A stretch of 7,659 bases of DNA from assembly GCA_903918325.1 (NCBI GenBank), contig CAIXDY010000162.1:1-7659 (forward strand). The letters run 5' to 3'. Position numbers and translations under genes: made by a program. This document shows positions 1-6,633 of the stretch, one piece after another (positions within the stretch are counted from its first letter, which is position 1; every line of letters starts with the position of its first letter). Below the pieces are notes generated by a model. The model searched no databases. It was not told the origin of the DNA and saw only the letters and a list, made by a program, of their open reading frames with translations. The DNA comes from an uncultured Actinomycetes bacterium. Its GTDB lineage: Bacteria; Actinomycetota; Actinomycetes; Nanopelagicales; Nanopelagicaceae.

Positions 1-2819
1 ATGCAATTCGTTATGGCATTGATGCAGATGCAGAGCCGTTGGGTGAAGCAGCAATTTGGCAGATTGCATCTGATGTCGTGCGCAACTGGTCAGATGATTC
101 GTATCGTAATCAGAGCGCAGTCAGTACTGTTATCAAAGATGTATTGGGGCTATCTAAATTAATGCTCGAGCATCAAGTAAAAGCTGCAGAGATTGAGCGG
201 ATTGGCAATGAAGTTTTAGCTTCATTACAACCTCTCAGCGGCAGCAGCAACGCCGAAGTTCGAGATGTTGCTAAAGCTATGCGTCAGAGGAACTCACTGC
301 TACCTATGGTTGAAGTGTTTATGCAACGTCGCAAAGCTGCGGGAGAGTTCTCCTTTGATGATCAAATGTCACTAGCTGCAGATATCGCTCAGAACTTTAA
401 CGATGTTGGTGTGTTAGAGCGCGGTAAGTACCGAGTTGTTTTACTCGATGAATATCAAGACACCTCTCAATCACAGGTGCGAATGCTTTCATCTCTCTAT
501 GGAGGTGCTCATCCAGTAATGGCAGTGGGAGACCCATCGCAAGCTATTTACACGTGGCGCGGAGCCTCTGCCGGCACCATGGCATCTTTTGCTAAGTATT
601 TCCCTAAGAACTCTGATCAAGTGGGTAAAGCACAGTTCTCGTTACCAACAACGTTTCGCAATGATGAAATGATTTTGTCAGTTGCAAACCGGATTAGTGG
701 TGAAATTAAGTTAGCGGGCGGTCAACAAGTTGTTGAACTAGAAGCGCGACCACAAGCTGGTAAGGGCGAAGTTGCCTATGGAATCTTTGAAACTATTGAT
801 GCTGAAGCACAGGCAATTACGGAATATGTTCAAAAGAACTGGGCTCCTTCAACTGGCAAGACATGCGCTGTGCTTGTGCGAAAGCGCAGTCAGATTACTG
901 CGATTGAAGCCGCGTTGCATGAAGCTGGAATCGCCGTGGAAGTTATTGGAATCGGCGGATTGATTCATGTTCCAGAAGTAGCCGATGTTGTAACAATGTT
1001 AAAGATAATTACTGATCCAGATGCAGGCTCTGCGCTCATGCGTCATCTAACTGGACCACGAATTAACTTAGGACCACGCGATATTGCAGCTCTTGGCACT
1101 TTCTCACGAGAGCGTGCCAAAGCAATGCATGCGGATTCCAAGACATTCATTAAAAAAATTGCAGCAGGAAACCCAGAACAGTTAGAAGCGGATGATCAAT
1201 TTGCGGGCTCAATCATCGATGCTTTGGATGAAATTGCCGATGCCAAGAAATACGGCTTCAGTGATATTGGTTATCAACGTTTAATTCGATTTGCTAGCGA
1301 CTTACGCCGATTACGTTCGCGAACCGGTGGACAGATCACTGATCTGATTAGCGAAATCGAAAACTATTTAACTTTAGAAAGTGAGATAACTCTGCGCGAT
1401 GGAAATCAATCTGGTCGCAGGCATTTAGATCGCTTTCTTGATGAAGCAGCAAAGTTCGAACGCACGGGTGGAACGGTCTCAGCTTTCCTAGTGTGGCTAG
1501 ATATAGCTGCCGATGCTGAAGGCGGATTAAAAGCCGGTGCACCTGAAATTCGCAGTGATGTCGTTCAGATTTTGACGATTCATATGGCAAAAGGCGCCGA
1601 ATGGGATGTAGTTGTTGTGCCCGGATTGGCTGAAGGAACTTTTCCCGGTGGCAATACTGGTGATTCAGATAATTGGATTAAGAATGAAAAGCATGTGCCA
1701 TTTGAACTGCGCGGAGATGCACACGAGCTCCCACGATTTTCTCTGCATGGCATAACTAAAAACAGTGACGCGGCAAAGGTAATCAAAGCCTTTGGTAAAG
1801 AATGCACTAATAACATCAAGATGCGTGAAGAGATGCGCCTTGCATACGTTGCTATCACACGCGCTAAATCGCATCTGCTCTGCACAACATCGTGGTGGCG
1901 AGATGGCACACAATCTGTGGCTCCCAGTGAGATTTTTACAATGATTGCCGGCGCGGCAAGTGGGTTAGGTGGCTTGTTAATTAGTGATGTCGCAGCACCC
2001 GAAGATGGCGCAGAAAACCCAACGATTGAAAATCCAATCTCTGCACAGTGGCCACGCGATCCATTAGGTAATCGTCGCCAAGCATTTGATGCCGCAATTG
2101 AATTAGTGAAATCTGCACCCAACCATTCACTGCAAGAATCTAGTTCGGATGAGATTAATTCATGGATTGGCGATGCCGAGGCTTTGATTAATGAACAACA
2201 TAAAGTGAAAGATCCAACTATTCACGTTGCGCTGCCTCCACGTCTTTCAACGTCAACCCTTGTAGCTCTGCATAAAGATCCGCAGGAACTTGCCCTTAAT
2301 ATTCGACGTCCAATGCCGCGTGGGCAAGATCAATATTCACGGCGCGGAACGGCTTTTCACTTATGGGTCGAACGCCAATTCACCGATGCTGCCACCTTAT
2401 TTGGCGATGAATATTTAGATTATTTAGATCCCCTTGAAGAAGATTCCACACTGGAGGTTTTAAAGAGCACGTGGTTGAACAGTGAATTTGCGACGCGAAC
2501 TCCCGTGCGCGTAGAAGTTCCTTTTGAAACCACTATTTCAGGCATTTTGGTGCGTGGTCGAATCGATGCCGTCTATGCAACGGCCGATGGTTTTGAAGTT
2601 GTGGATTGGAAAACTGGTTCAACAAAGTTGGATGCATCGGCAGCTGTGCAGTTAGCAATGTATCGCTTAGCGTGGGCAAAATTATCAGGCACAGATATTT
2701 CAAAGATCAGTGCAGCTTTTCACTATGTTCCAACTGGGGTTACTGATCGCCCAGCAGATTTGCTGGATGAAGCGGCTTTAGTTGCTTTGATTGCTAATGC
2801 CAGCACGGCGTCGGCTTAA
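1..2819 (+). CDS. adnB: AdnB-type ATP-dependent helicase-nuclease, 5'-truncated by window edge
   Basis: This is a UvrD-like superfamily 1A helicase fused to a C-terminal RecB/Cas4-like nuclease, the architecture of the AdnAB motor-nuclease that resects double-strand breaks in actinobacteria. The frame is open from base 3, and Walker A and motif Ia are absent, so the true start lies upstream; the TTG at 39 is not credible as a start. Visible motifs: motif II DEYQDT (447-464), motif III GDPSQAIYTWRG (528-563), motif IV around TTFRN (648-662), motif V TIHMAKGAEWD (from 1575), motif VI EEMRLAYVAITRAK (1827-1868). The nuclease domain follows: FHLWVE (His at 2358), RGRIDAVY (Asp at 2565) and EVVDWKTG (Asp at 2604, Lys at 2610), the usual H-D-DxK set. 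No cysteine cluster flanks the nuclease, so no Fe-S domain is expected. AdnB rather than AdnA is inferred from the position next to nudC-uvrD2, as in Mycobacterium, and from the missing Fe-S cysteines. The roughly 130-150 missing residues fit a full length near 1,070. Confidence 0.86.
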   Translation, partial: AIRYGIDADAEPLGEAAIWQIASDVVRNWSDDSYRNQSAVSTVIKDVLGLSKLMLEHQVKAAEIERIGNEVLASLQPLSGSSNAEVRDVAKAMRQRNSLLPMVEVFMQRRKAAGEFSFDDQMSLAADIAQNFNDVGVLERGKYRVVLLDEYQDTSQSQVRMLSSLYGGAHPVMAVGDPSQAIYTWRGASAGTMASFAKYFPKNSDQVGKAQFSLPTTFRNDEMILSVANRISGEIKLAGGQQVVELEARPQAGKGEVAYGIFETIDAEAQAITEYVQKNWAPSTGKTCAVLVRKRSQITAIEAALHEAGIAVEVIGIGGLIHVPEVADVVTMLKIITDPDAGSALMRHLTGPRINLGPRDIAALGTFSRERAKAMHADSKTFIKKIAAGNPEQLEADDQFAGSIIDALDEIADAKKYGFSDIGYQRLIRFASDLRRLRSRTGGQITDLISEIENYLTLESEITLRDGNQSGRRHLDRFLDEAAKFERTGGTVSAFLVWLDIAADAEGGLKAGAPEIRSDVVQILTIHMAKGAEWDVVVVPGLAEGTFPGGNTGDSDNWIKNEKHVPFELRGDAHELPRFSLHGITKNSDAAKVIKAFGKECTNNIKMREEMRLAYVAITRAKSHLLCTTSWWRDGTQSVAPSEIFTMIAGAASGLGGLLISDVAAPEDGAENPTIENPISAQWPRDPLGNRRQAFDAAIELVKSAPNHSLQESSSDEINSWIGDAEALINEQHKVKDPTIHVALPPRLSTSTLVALHKDPQELALNIRRPMPRGQDQYSRRGTAFHLWVERQFTDAATLFGDEYLDYLDPLEEDSTLEVLKSTWLNSEFATRTPVRVEVPFETTISGILVRGRIDAVYATADGFEVVDWKTGSTKLDASAAVQLAMYRLAWAKLSGTDISKISAAFHYVPTGVTDRPADLLDEAALVALIANASTASA

Positions 2820-3619
2820 TCAACTTCTATCTGTAGCGGTAAGTGATCGCTCATGCCCGAGTGGGGATATTGAATGTGTCTAACATCTTTAGCACGCAAG
2901 CTTTGCGATAAGAAGTAATCAATCTGAACCTTTGGATACCAACTTGGAAAAGTTCGTTGAGTAGCTAGAGATTTCCATTTAAAGCCACGGGCAAAACTAG
3001 CCATAGGGATATTTAGATCTCCCATAATTAGAATCTTAGATTTATCGGCTACACCTAATGTATTGGCCCAACGCTTAATCTTGATTAATTGCGCTAATGA
3101 AAATCCAGGCACAAAAGAGAGATGCGTATTAATAATGAGCCAACCATTATCTAATTGTGCGGCAAGCGCACTGCGCGGATGATCGCGGACGTAAAAACGC
3201 TTTAACTTTCCATCTACCGGAAATGCCATCAGAACTCCGATAGGCGATCCCTTTAAATCTAAGCGATGCCACGAAGTAACTGGAATCTTTGAGACCATTC
3301 CAATTCCATACGATCCAGTCGACATCTGACTGTTATTAGTAATTAGCGTGTCATCACTTTCAATTGGATTACGCCAATCTTTATCGGGATCGCCAATAAG
3401 TGAAGGTGCAAAAGCCCAATCCGATGCCGCCATCATCGAAGCAACAGTGCCCACCTGATTGTGATTTCCAGATCGCTCTAAGAAATAATCAACTTCTTGC
3501 AGACCAATAACATCGCTGGCTAGCTGGCCAAGGGCTGCGCTCAAGAGTGCGGTTTTATCGGCCTCTTTGTCAGGCGGTATCGCCTCCCCGTGCAGCAGAT
3601 TCCACGATGTTATGCGCAT
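2816..3619 (-). CDS. Endonuclease/exonuclease/phosphatase (EEP, DNase I-like) family hydrolase, 267 aa
   Basis: A complete EEP-fold, metal-dependent phosphoesterase with all family signatures: SWNLLHG at the extreme N-terminus (Asn7), GLQEVD (metal-binding Glu42), NTHL (His166), MGDLN (Asp201, Asn203), IDY (Asp234) and a terminal SDHLP (Asp258, His259). No signal peptide or membrane segment is visible, so it is probably cytoplasmic. The substrate cannot be told from sequence: relatives cleave DNA, phosphoinositides, sphingomyelin or nucleotides. The start ATG at 3617-3619 is well placed because the conserved first beta strand (RITSWN) begins at residue 2. No Shine-Dalgarno precedes it; a TAGCAT -10 hexamer ends six bases before the ATG, suggesting a leaderless mRNA. 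It is divergent from nudC, and its stop codon overlaps the adnB stop by 4 bp. It occupies the place that Rv3200c, a predicted ion channel on the same strand as its neighbours, holds in M. tuberculosis. Confidence 0.88.
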   Translation of the reverse strand: MRITSWNLLHGEAIPPDKEADKTALLSAALGQLASDVIGLQEVDYFLERSGNHNQVGTVASMMAASDWAFAPSLIGDPDKDWRNPIESDDTLITNNSQMSTGSYGIGMVSKIPVTSWHRLDLKGSPIGVLMAFPVDGKLKRFYVRDHPRSALAAQLDNGWLIINTHLSFVPGFSLAQLIKIKRWANTLGVADKSKILIMGDLNIPMASFARGFKWKSLATQRTFPSWYPKVQIDYFLSQSLRAKDVRHIQYPHSGMSDHLPLQIEVD

Positions 3620-3625
3620 GGGGCG

Positions 3626-3631
3626 ATGCTA
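3626..3631 (-). promoter_or_regulatory. Leaderless -10 hexamer for the EEP gene (TAGCAT)
   Basis: Read on the minus strand, TAGCAT is followed by exactly six bases (CGCCCC) and then the ATG at 3619, so transcription could start on the A of the start codon. TANNNT with this spacing is the pattern of leaderless genes in actinobacteria. No TTGACA-like -35 is evident. The complement of these bases also contains an in-frame ATG (3626-3628) upstream of the preferred nudC start. Seen in sequence; activity is inferred. Confidence 0.55.
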
Positions 3632-3632
3632 G

Positions 3633-3638
3633 TAGCGT
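3633..3638 (+). promoter_or_regulatory. Candidate -10 hexamer for the nudC-uvrD2 unit (TAGCGT)
   Basis: TAGCGT fits TANNNT and ends eight bases before the ATG at 3647, so the start site would fall at or just before the start codon. No Shine-Dalgarno-like sequence precedes that ATG, which agrees with leaderless or near-leaderless translation. It lies one base from the opposing -10 of the EEP gene, so RNA polymerase probably cannot occupy both at once. No clear -35 is seen. Confidence 0.45.
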
Positions 3639-3646
3639 TCACCCCT

Positions 3647-4594
3647 ATGAGCGCGCGCAATCAATCCTTATCCCCGATAAATCGCGCCAGCCATCTGCGC
3701 ACGGATGCTCAATCCCTCGATCAATTATGGGAGAAGGCGTTAATTCTTCAAATCATTGATGGTCGAATTGCTGCTACCGACGATGCATTGATTTTCTGTG
3801 ATGCCGCACAAGTTGCAACGCAATTGAACGCATTTAATAAAGGCGAACGTTTCTTTTTAGGTTTAGGCCGTGATGATGAAAGGCCATATTTTGCTTGGCG
3901 AACAACGTGGATCAATGAGCCGGCAACTGAGGATGAAAAGTTCGAAGGCTTTGCAACGTTGCGCGAAGTAGGCAGTAACCTCGATGAAATTGAAATTGCT
4001 CTTGCTATGCATGCCGTTGGTTTAGTTAATTGGCATGCTGCGCATCCCAACTGTCCACGGTGCGGGGCAGCAACGGTGAGTGATTTAGGTGGCGCGGCTC
4101 GTGTGTGCGTCGCCGATTCAACTCAACATCATCCACGTACGGATCCGGCAGTAATTGTTTTAGTAAAAGATTCTGCCGATCGAATTTTGCTTGGACACCA
4201 ACCTGTTTGGCCCGACAAACGTTTCTCAACTTTTGCTGGTTTTGTTGAACCCGGAGAATCTTTTGAAGAGTGTGTATCGCGCGAAGTCTTTGAAGAAGCC
4301 GGTGTCTACTGCAACGATATTAATTACTTACAATCACAAGCCTGGCCATTTCCAGCCTCTATCATGATTGCTTTTGAAGCGATTACTGATCATCCCGAAA
4401 ATGCCCGCCCAGATGGAGAAGAAATTACCGAAGTGCGTTGGTTGAGTCGTGATGAGATGAAAAAAGCAGTTGCAACTGCCGACATCTTGTTGCCGCCATC
4501 GATTTCAGTTGCACGCAAAATGATTACAGCTTGGTATGTAGCTAAAGATGGTTACACCGTTGCCGACCTGACCGGTGGGGAAACGTGGAGATAA
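3647..4594 (+). CDS. nudC: NudC-family NAD(+)/NADH pyrophosphatase (Nudix hydrolase), 315 aa
   Basis: NudC enzymes hydrolyse NAD(H) to NMN(H) plus AMP and remove NAD caps from RNA. Visible here: an N-terminal domain (about residues 1-130); a zinc-ribbon remnant CPRC (Cys136, Cys139) with Cys154; the HPRTDP lead-in; a perfect Nudix box at residues 198-220 (Gly198, Glu204, then REVFEEAGV at 212-220); and the NudC signature SQAWPFP (230-236), one residue off the usual SQPWPFP. The fourth zinc-ribbon position (157) is Asp rather than Cys. The frame is open further upstream to a GTG at 3590, which would run into the divergent EEP gene. ATG 3647 is preferred because similarity to actinobacterial NudC begins shortly after it (LSP..RASHLRTD) and a TANNNT box lies just upstream; ATG 3626 is the alternative. 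Its TAA is followed immediately by the uvrD2 start, so the two are probably one transcript. Confidence 0.9.
   Translation: MSARNQSLSPINRASHLRTDAQSLDQLWEKALILQIIDGRIAATDDALIFCDAAQVATQLNAFNKGERFFLGLGRDDERPYFAWRTTWINEPATEDEKFEGFATLREVGSNLDEIEIALAMHAVGLVNWHAAHPNCPRCGAATVSDLGGAARVCVADSTQHHPRTDPAVIVLVKDSADRILLGHQPVWPDKRFSTFAGFVEPGESFEECVSREVFEEAGVYCNDINYLQSQAWPFPASIMIAFEAITDHPENARPDGEEITEVRWLSRDEMKKAVATADILLPPSISVARKMITAWYVAKDGYTVADLTGGETWR
4587..4590 (+). promoter_or_regulatory. Shine-Dalgarno for uvrD2 (GGAG) inside the end of nudC
   Basis: GGAG lies four bases before the GTG at 4595, at the very end of nudC coding sequence. It supports GTG 4595 as the start and suggests that ribosomes ending nudC at the adjoining TAA can restart directly on uvrD2. 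Confidence 0.55.
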
Positions 4595-6268
4595 GTGTCT
4601 GACGTGCGCGCAGAAGAGATTTTGCAATCTCTCGATAACGAACAACGCGCAGTTGCCCTTGCCACGCGCGGTCCAGTGTGCGTAATTGCGGGTGCTGGAA
4701 CTGGAAAGACTCGTGCAATCACGCACCGCATTGCTTATGCCGCAGCAATAAATGTCATGGATCCACATAAAGTTTTAGCACTTACATTTACTGCACGGGC
4801 TGCAGGTGAAATGCGTATGCGCCTTCGCTCACTCGGAGTTCCCGCCGTTGCTGCCCGCACCATTCACGCCGCTGCGCTCAAGCAATTAACTTTCTTTTGG
4901 CCTCAAGTTTTTGGCGGCCGGACTCCAGATTTGATCACGTCTAAAACCGCCTTTATTACTGAAGCAATTAAGCGTGCGGAATTAACGGGGGAGTTATCCA
5001 TAACTTCTCGCGACTTAATGCGCGATATTGCTTCTGAAATCGAATGGGCAAAAGTGAGCGAAGTTGCACCAATCGATTACTTGTCCGAACTTGGCAAACG
5101 CACCGTTAAGCCACGAATTAACCCCGAACAAATGGCCAAGGTATACACCGCTTATGAATCCGTTAAGCATCAAGAAAGGGCCATGGATTTTGAAGATGTT
5201 TTGCTTCTTACAACGGCGATGATTGAACAAGAGCGAGAAGTACGCGAACGCGTTCAAGATCAATATCGCTTCTTTACGGTTGATGAATATCAGGACATCT
5301 CGCCTTTGCAACAGCGATTAATTAATGCCTGGTTAGGATCTCGACAAGAGATTTGTGTTGTTGGAGATCCTGCCCAAACTATTTATTCATTTGCCGGCGC
5401 AACACCAATCTTTTTAAACTCATTTACACAACGTTTTCCAGAGGCCGAAGTTATTCGCTTAACCACGGGCTATCGCTCCACCCCTGAAATTACTTTTATG
5501 GCTAACTCAATTTTGCGCAAAGCTCAGATGGGTCAAGAGTTAGTGGCACTTAATGATCATGGCGATAAACCATCGGTGGATTCATATAGTGATGAAAGTT
5601 CAGAGATTGCTGGAATCATTAGCGCTATTACCCAGTTAATTGCGCAGGGCACTCCGCCCCAAGAAATTGCAGTATTAGCACGCACCAACAGTCAGCTCAA
5701 CTCAGTTGAACGCGCAATGAATACGGCAAAGGTGCCTTATCAAGTGCGCAACAGCGAACGCTTCTTCGATCGCCCCGATGTTCGTGAATTTTTAAAATTA
5801 GTTCGAAACGCTTCAGTTATTCCCGTAGAAGGTGTTTCTTGGCTAGATGAACTTCGCACATTGGCTCAACCATTCTTAACGGGTGCACACATCGATGGAA
5901 TTGCTGCACTACTTCATTTAGCCCGTGAACTCGATAGTGATTCTGGTTTTACGCCAAAGAATTTGCGTACGTATTTGCGTGAACTTGAAGATCGCGTTCA
6001 ACAAAATAATCCACCAACAATGCCGGTAACTACTTTGGCCACATTGCATGCAGCTAAAGGGCTGGAATGGGAGCGCGTATTTTTAATGGGAGTCAGCGAA
6101 GGCTTGCTTCCACTTGAAAATAACTCAACAACCGGGGATCAAGCATCTATTGATGAAGAACGCCGCTTGTTTTATGTTGGAATTACGCGGGCCAAGGTGG
6201 ATCTGCATATGAGCTTTTCCAAAAAGCCCTCACGCTTTCTGGCAGAAGCAGGCCTTGTCACCCCTTAA
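4595..6268 (+). CDS. uvrD2: UvrD2-like SF1A DNA helicase lacking the usual C-terminal extension, 557 aa
   Basis: A 3'-to-5' superfamily 1A helicase, ATP-driven and acting on DNA during repair or replication. All core motifs are present: Q motif LDNEQRAV (13-20), Walker A AGAGTGKT (32-39), motif Ia around LALTFTARAAGEM (about 61-73), motif II DEYQD (230-234), motif III GDPAQTIYSFAG (from 257), motif IV TTGYRS (Arg294), motif V TLHAAKGLEW (483-492), motif VI RRLFYVGITRAK (523-534). Only 23 residues follow motif VI. Mycobacterial UvrD2 is about 700 aa and carries a linker, an HRDC domain and a four-cysteine module there; these are absent here, and no continuation is seen in any frame after 6268. 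The assignment as UvrD2 rather than UvrD1/PcrA rests mainly on synteny (directly after nudC, close to whiB7) and the compact form. The GTG start abuts the nudC stop, and GGAG lies four bases upstream. Confidence 0.87.
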   Translation: MSDVRAEEILQSLDNEQRAVALATRGPVCVIAGAGTGKTRAITHRIAYAAAINVMDPHKVLALTFTARAAGEMRMRLRSLGVPAVAARTIHAAALKQLTFFWPQVFGGRTPDLITSKTAFITEAIKRAELTGELSITSRDLMRDIASEIEWAKVSEVAPIDYLSELGKRTVKPRINPEQMAKVYTAYESVKHQERAMDFEDVLLLTTAMIEQEREVRERVQDQYRFFTVDEYQDISPLQQRLINAWLGSRQEICVVGDPAQTIYSFAGATPIFLNSFTQRFPEAEVIRLTTGYRSTPEITFMANSILRKAQMGQELVALNDHGDKPSVDSYSDESSEIAGIISAITQLIAQGTPPQEIAVLARTNSQLNSVERAMNTAKVPYQVRNSERFFDRPDVREFLKLVRNASVIPVEGVSWLDELRTLAQPFLTGAHIDGIAALLHLARELDSDSGFTPKNLRTYLRELEDRVQQNNPPTMPVTTLATLHAAKGLEWERVFLMGVSEGLLPLENNSTTGDQASIDEERRLFYVGITRAKVDLHMSFSKKPSRFLAEAGLVTP

Positions 6269-6287
6269 TTACGCGTATTGAGCGGGG

Positions 6288-6328
6288 ATTTAATTAACTT
6301 GCATCAATCTGCACCCATGCTTTACCCT
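6288..6328 (+). promoter_or_regulatory. Promoter of the whiB7 leader with an AT-rich block beside the -35
   Basis: The block ATTTAATTAA (6288-6297) is followed after one base by a -35-like TTGCAT (6299-6304), an 18-base spacer, and a -10-like TACCCT (6323-6328, TANNNT). The predicted start site is about 6335-6337. Known WhiB7 promoters carry a short A/T-rich element immediately upstream of the -35, contacted by the WhiB7 AT-hook while WhiB7 binds the primary sigma factor. The same layout here suggests autoregulation. Nothing else occupies the gap 6269-6381, and no terminator follows uvrD2, so read-through from uvrD2 is possible. The hexamers are seen; their function is inferred. Confidence 0.6.
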
Positions 6329-6368
6329 TGCACTTCATCGTTTTCATGGCGAAATCGATGGTGAATAG

Positions 6369-6374
6369 AAAGGA
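6369..6374 (+). promoter_or_regulatory. Shine-Dalgarno of the upstream ORF (AAAGGA)
   Basis: AAAGGA with seven bases to the ATG at 6382 is one of the clearest ribosome-binding sites in the window. It decides the start of the small ORF: the in-frame ATG codons at 6328 and 6346 have no such site, and the first lies upstream of the predicted transcription start. Confidence 0.7.
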
Positions 6375-6381
6375 AGCGAAT

Positions 6382-6540
6382 ATGTCTAATAGCTCATTCG
6401 CACCAGCAAACGCATTGCGTTCTGCTGTAATTCCTTCTGCTCATACAACCAATAAGCCTGCTGCTTGGCATACGACAAAGCCTGCGTTCTACGCCGCTTT
6501 TTATGCCGGACACGAGGCCACTGGTGGTTCTACTCGATAA
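6382..6540 (+). CDS. 52-codon upstream ORF (leader peptide) of whiB7
   Basis: A short ORF beginning MSNSSFAPANALRSAV and ending HEATGGSTR, with a good Shine-Dalgarno and a TAA at 6538-6540. It has no signal peptide, membrane segment or known domain. It is rich in Ala, Thr, Ser and Pro, and codons 25-42 contain near-repeats (KPAAW/KPAFY, FYAAFYAG). An intrinsic terminator starts 22 bases after its stop codon, and whiB7 follows the terminator. In Mycobacterium and Streptomyces, whiB7/wblC is preceded by such a uORF, whose impaired translation under ribosome-targeting antibiotics lets RNA polymerase pass the terminator. Codons 43-48 form the left arm of an alternative hairpin here, so the act of translation is probably the function rather than the peptide. 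A nascent-chain stalling role is possible but unsupported. Confidence 0.75.
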   Translation: MSNSSFAPANALRSAVIPSAHTTNKPAAWHTTKPAFYAAFYAGHEATGGSTR

Positions 6541-6577
6541 CATCGAATTAGAACTAGAAGCCAAAGGCCTCGAATCC
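6508..6577 (+). promoter_or_regulatory. Predicted antiterminator hairpin of the whiB7 attenuator
   Basis: The 3' end of the uORF can fold with the left arm of the terminator. Left arm 6508-6525 reads GGA-CA-CGAGGCC-AC-TGGT and right arm 6560-6577 reads GCCA-AA-GGCCTCG-AA-TCC. This gives 7 perfect core pairs (6513-6519 with 6566-6572), flanked by 4 pairs (one G-U) and 3 pairs across two 2x2 internal loops. A second hairpin is nested in the intervening loop: GTTCTA (6527-6532) with TAGAAC (6549-6554), and TCGAT (6534-6538) with ATCGA (6542-6546), with the uORF stop codon at its tip. Together they make one long rod of about 25 pairs that uses the terminator's left arm, so rod and terminator exclude each other. 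Translation of uORF codons 43 to stop would melt the rod. The pairing is read from the bases; the switching is inferred from the known whiB7/wblC mechanism. Confidence 0.68.
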
Positions 6578-6598
6578 ACAAGGATTCGGGCCTTTTTT
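6563..6598 (+). terminator. Intrinsic terminator/attenuator between the uORF and whiB7
   Basis: AAAGGCC-T-CGAATCC (6563-6577) pairs with GGATTCG-GGCC-TTT (6582-6595) around the loop ACAA (6578-6581). This forms a 14-pair stem with one bulged T (6570), followed by a T run from 6593 to 6598. It is the strongest terminator in the window. Standing 22 bases after the uORF stop and 83 bases before whiB7, it should end most transcripts before whiB7 unless the competing hairpin forms. Confidence 0.92.
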
Positions 6599-6633
6599 CT
6601 TTATCCCGACAACTACGAAAACTGGAGCAGTAC

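Noticed and set aside
1580..2122. A 180-codon open frame on the minus strand inside adnB
   Set aside because: It lies wholly within well-supported helicase motifs V-VI on the other strand, has no recognisable domain and no good ribosome-binding site; a shadow frame.
39..2819. adnB beginning at TTG 39 as a complete 926-aa gene
   Set aside because: The frame is open to the left edge and the ATP-binding Walker A motif would be missing, so it is a window-truncated gene rather than a short one.
3590..3646. nudC starting at GTG 3590
   Set aside because: This would overlap the first 10 codons of the well-supported EEP gene, adds residues with no resemblance to NudC, and removes the only candidate promoter.
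6328..6381. A longer version of the uORF starting at ATG 6328 or 6346
   Set aside because: ATG 6328 overlaps the last base of the predicted -10 and lies upstream of the predicted start site; neither codon has a Shine-Dalgarno, while ATG 6382 has AAAGGA at good spacing.
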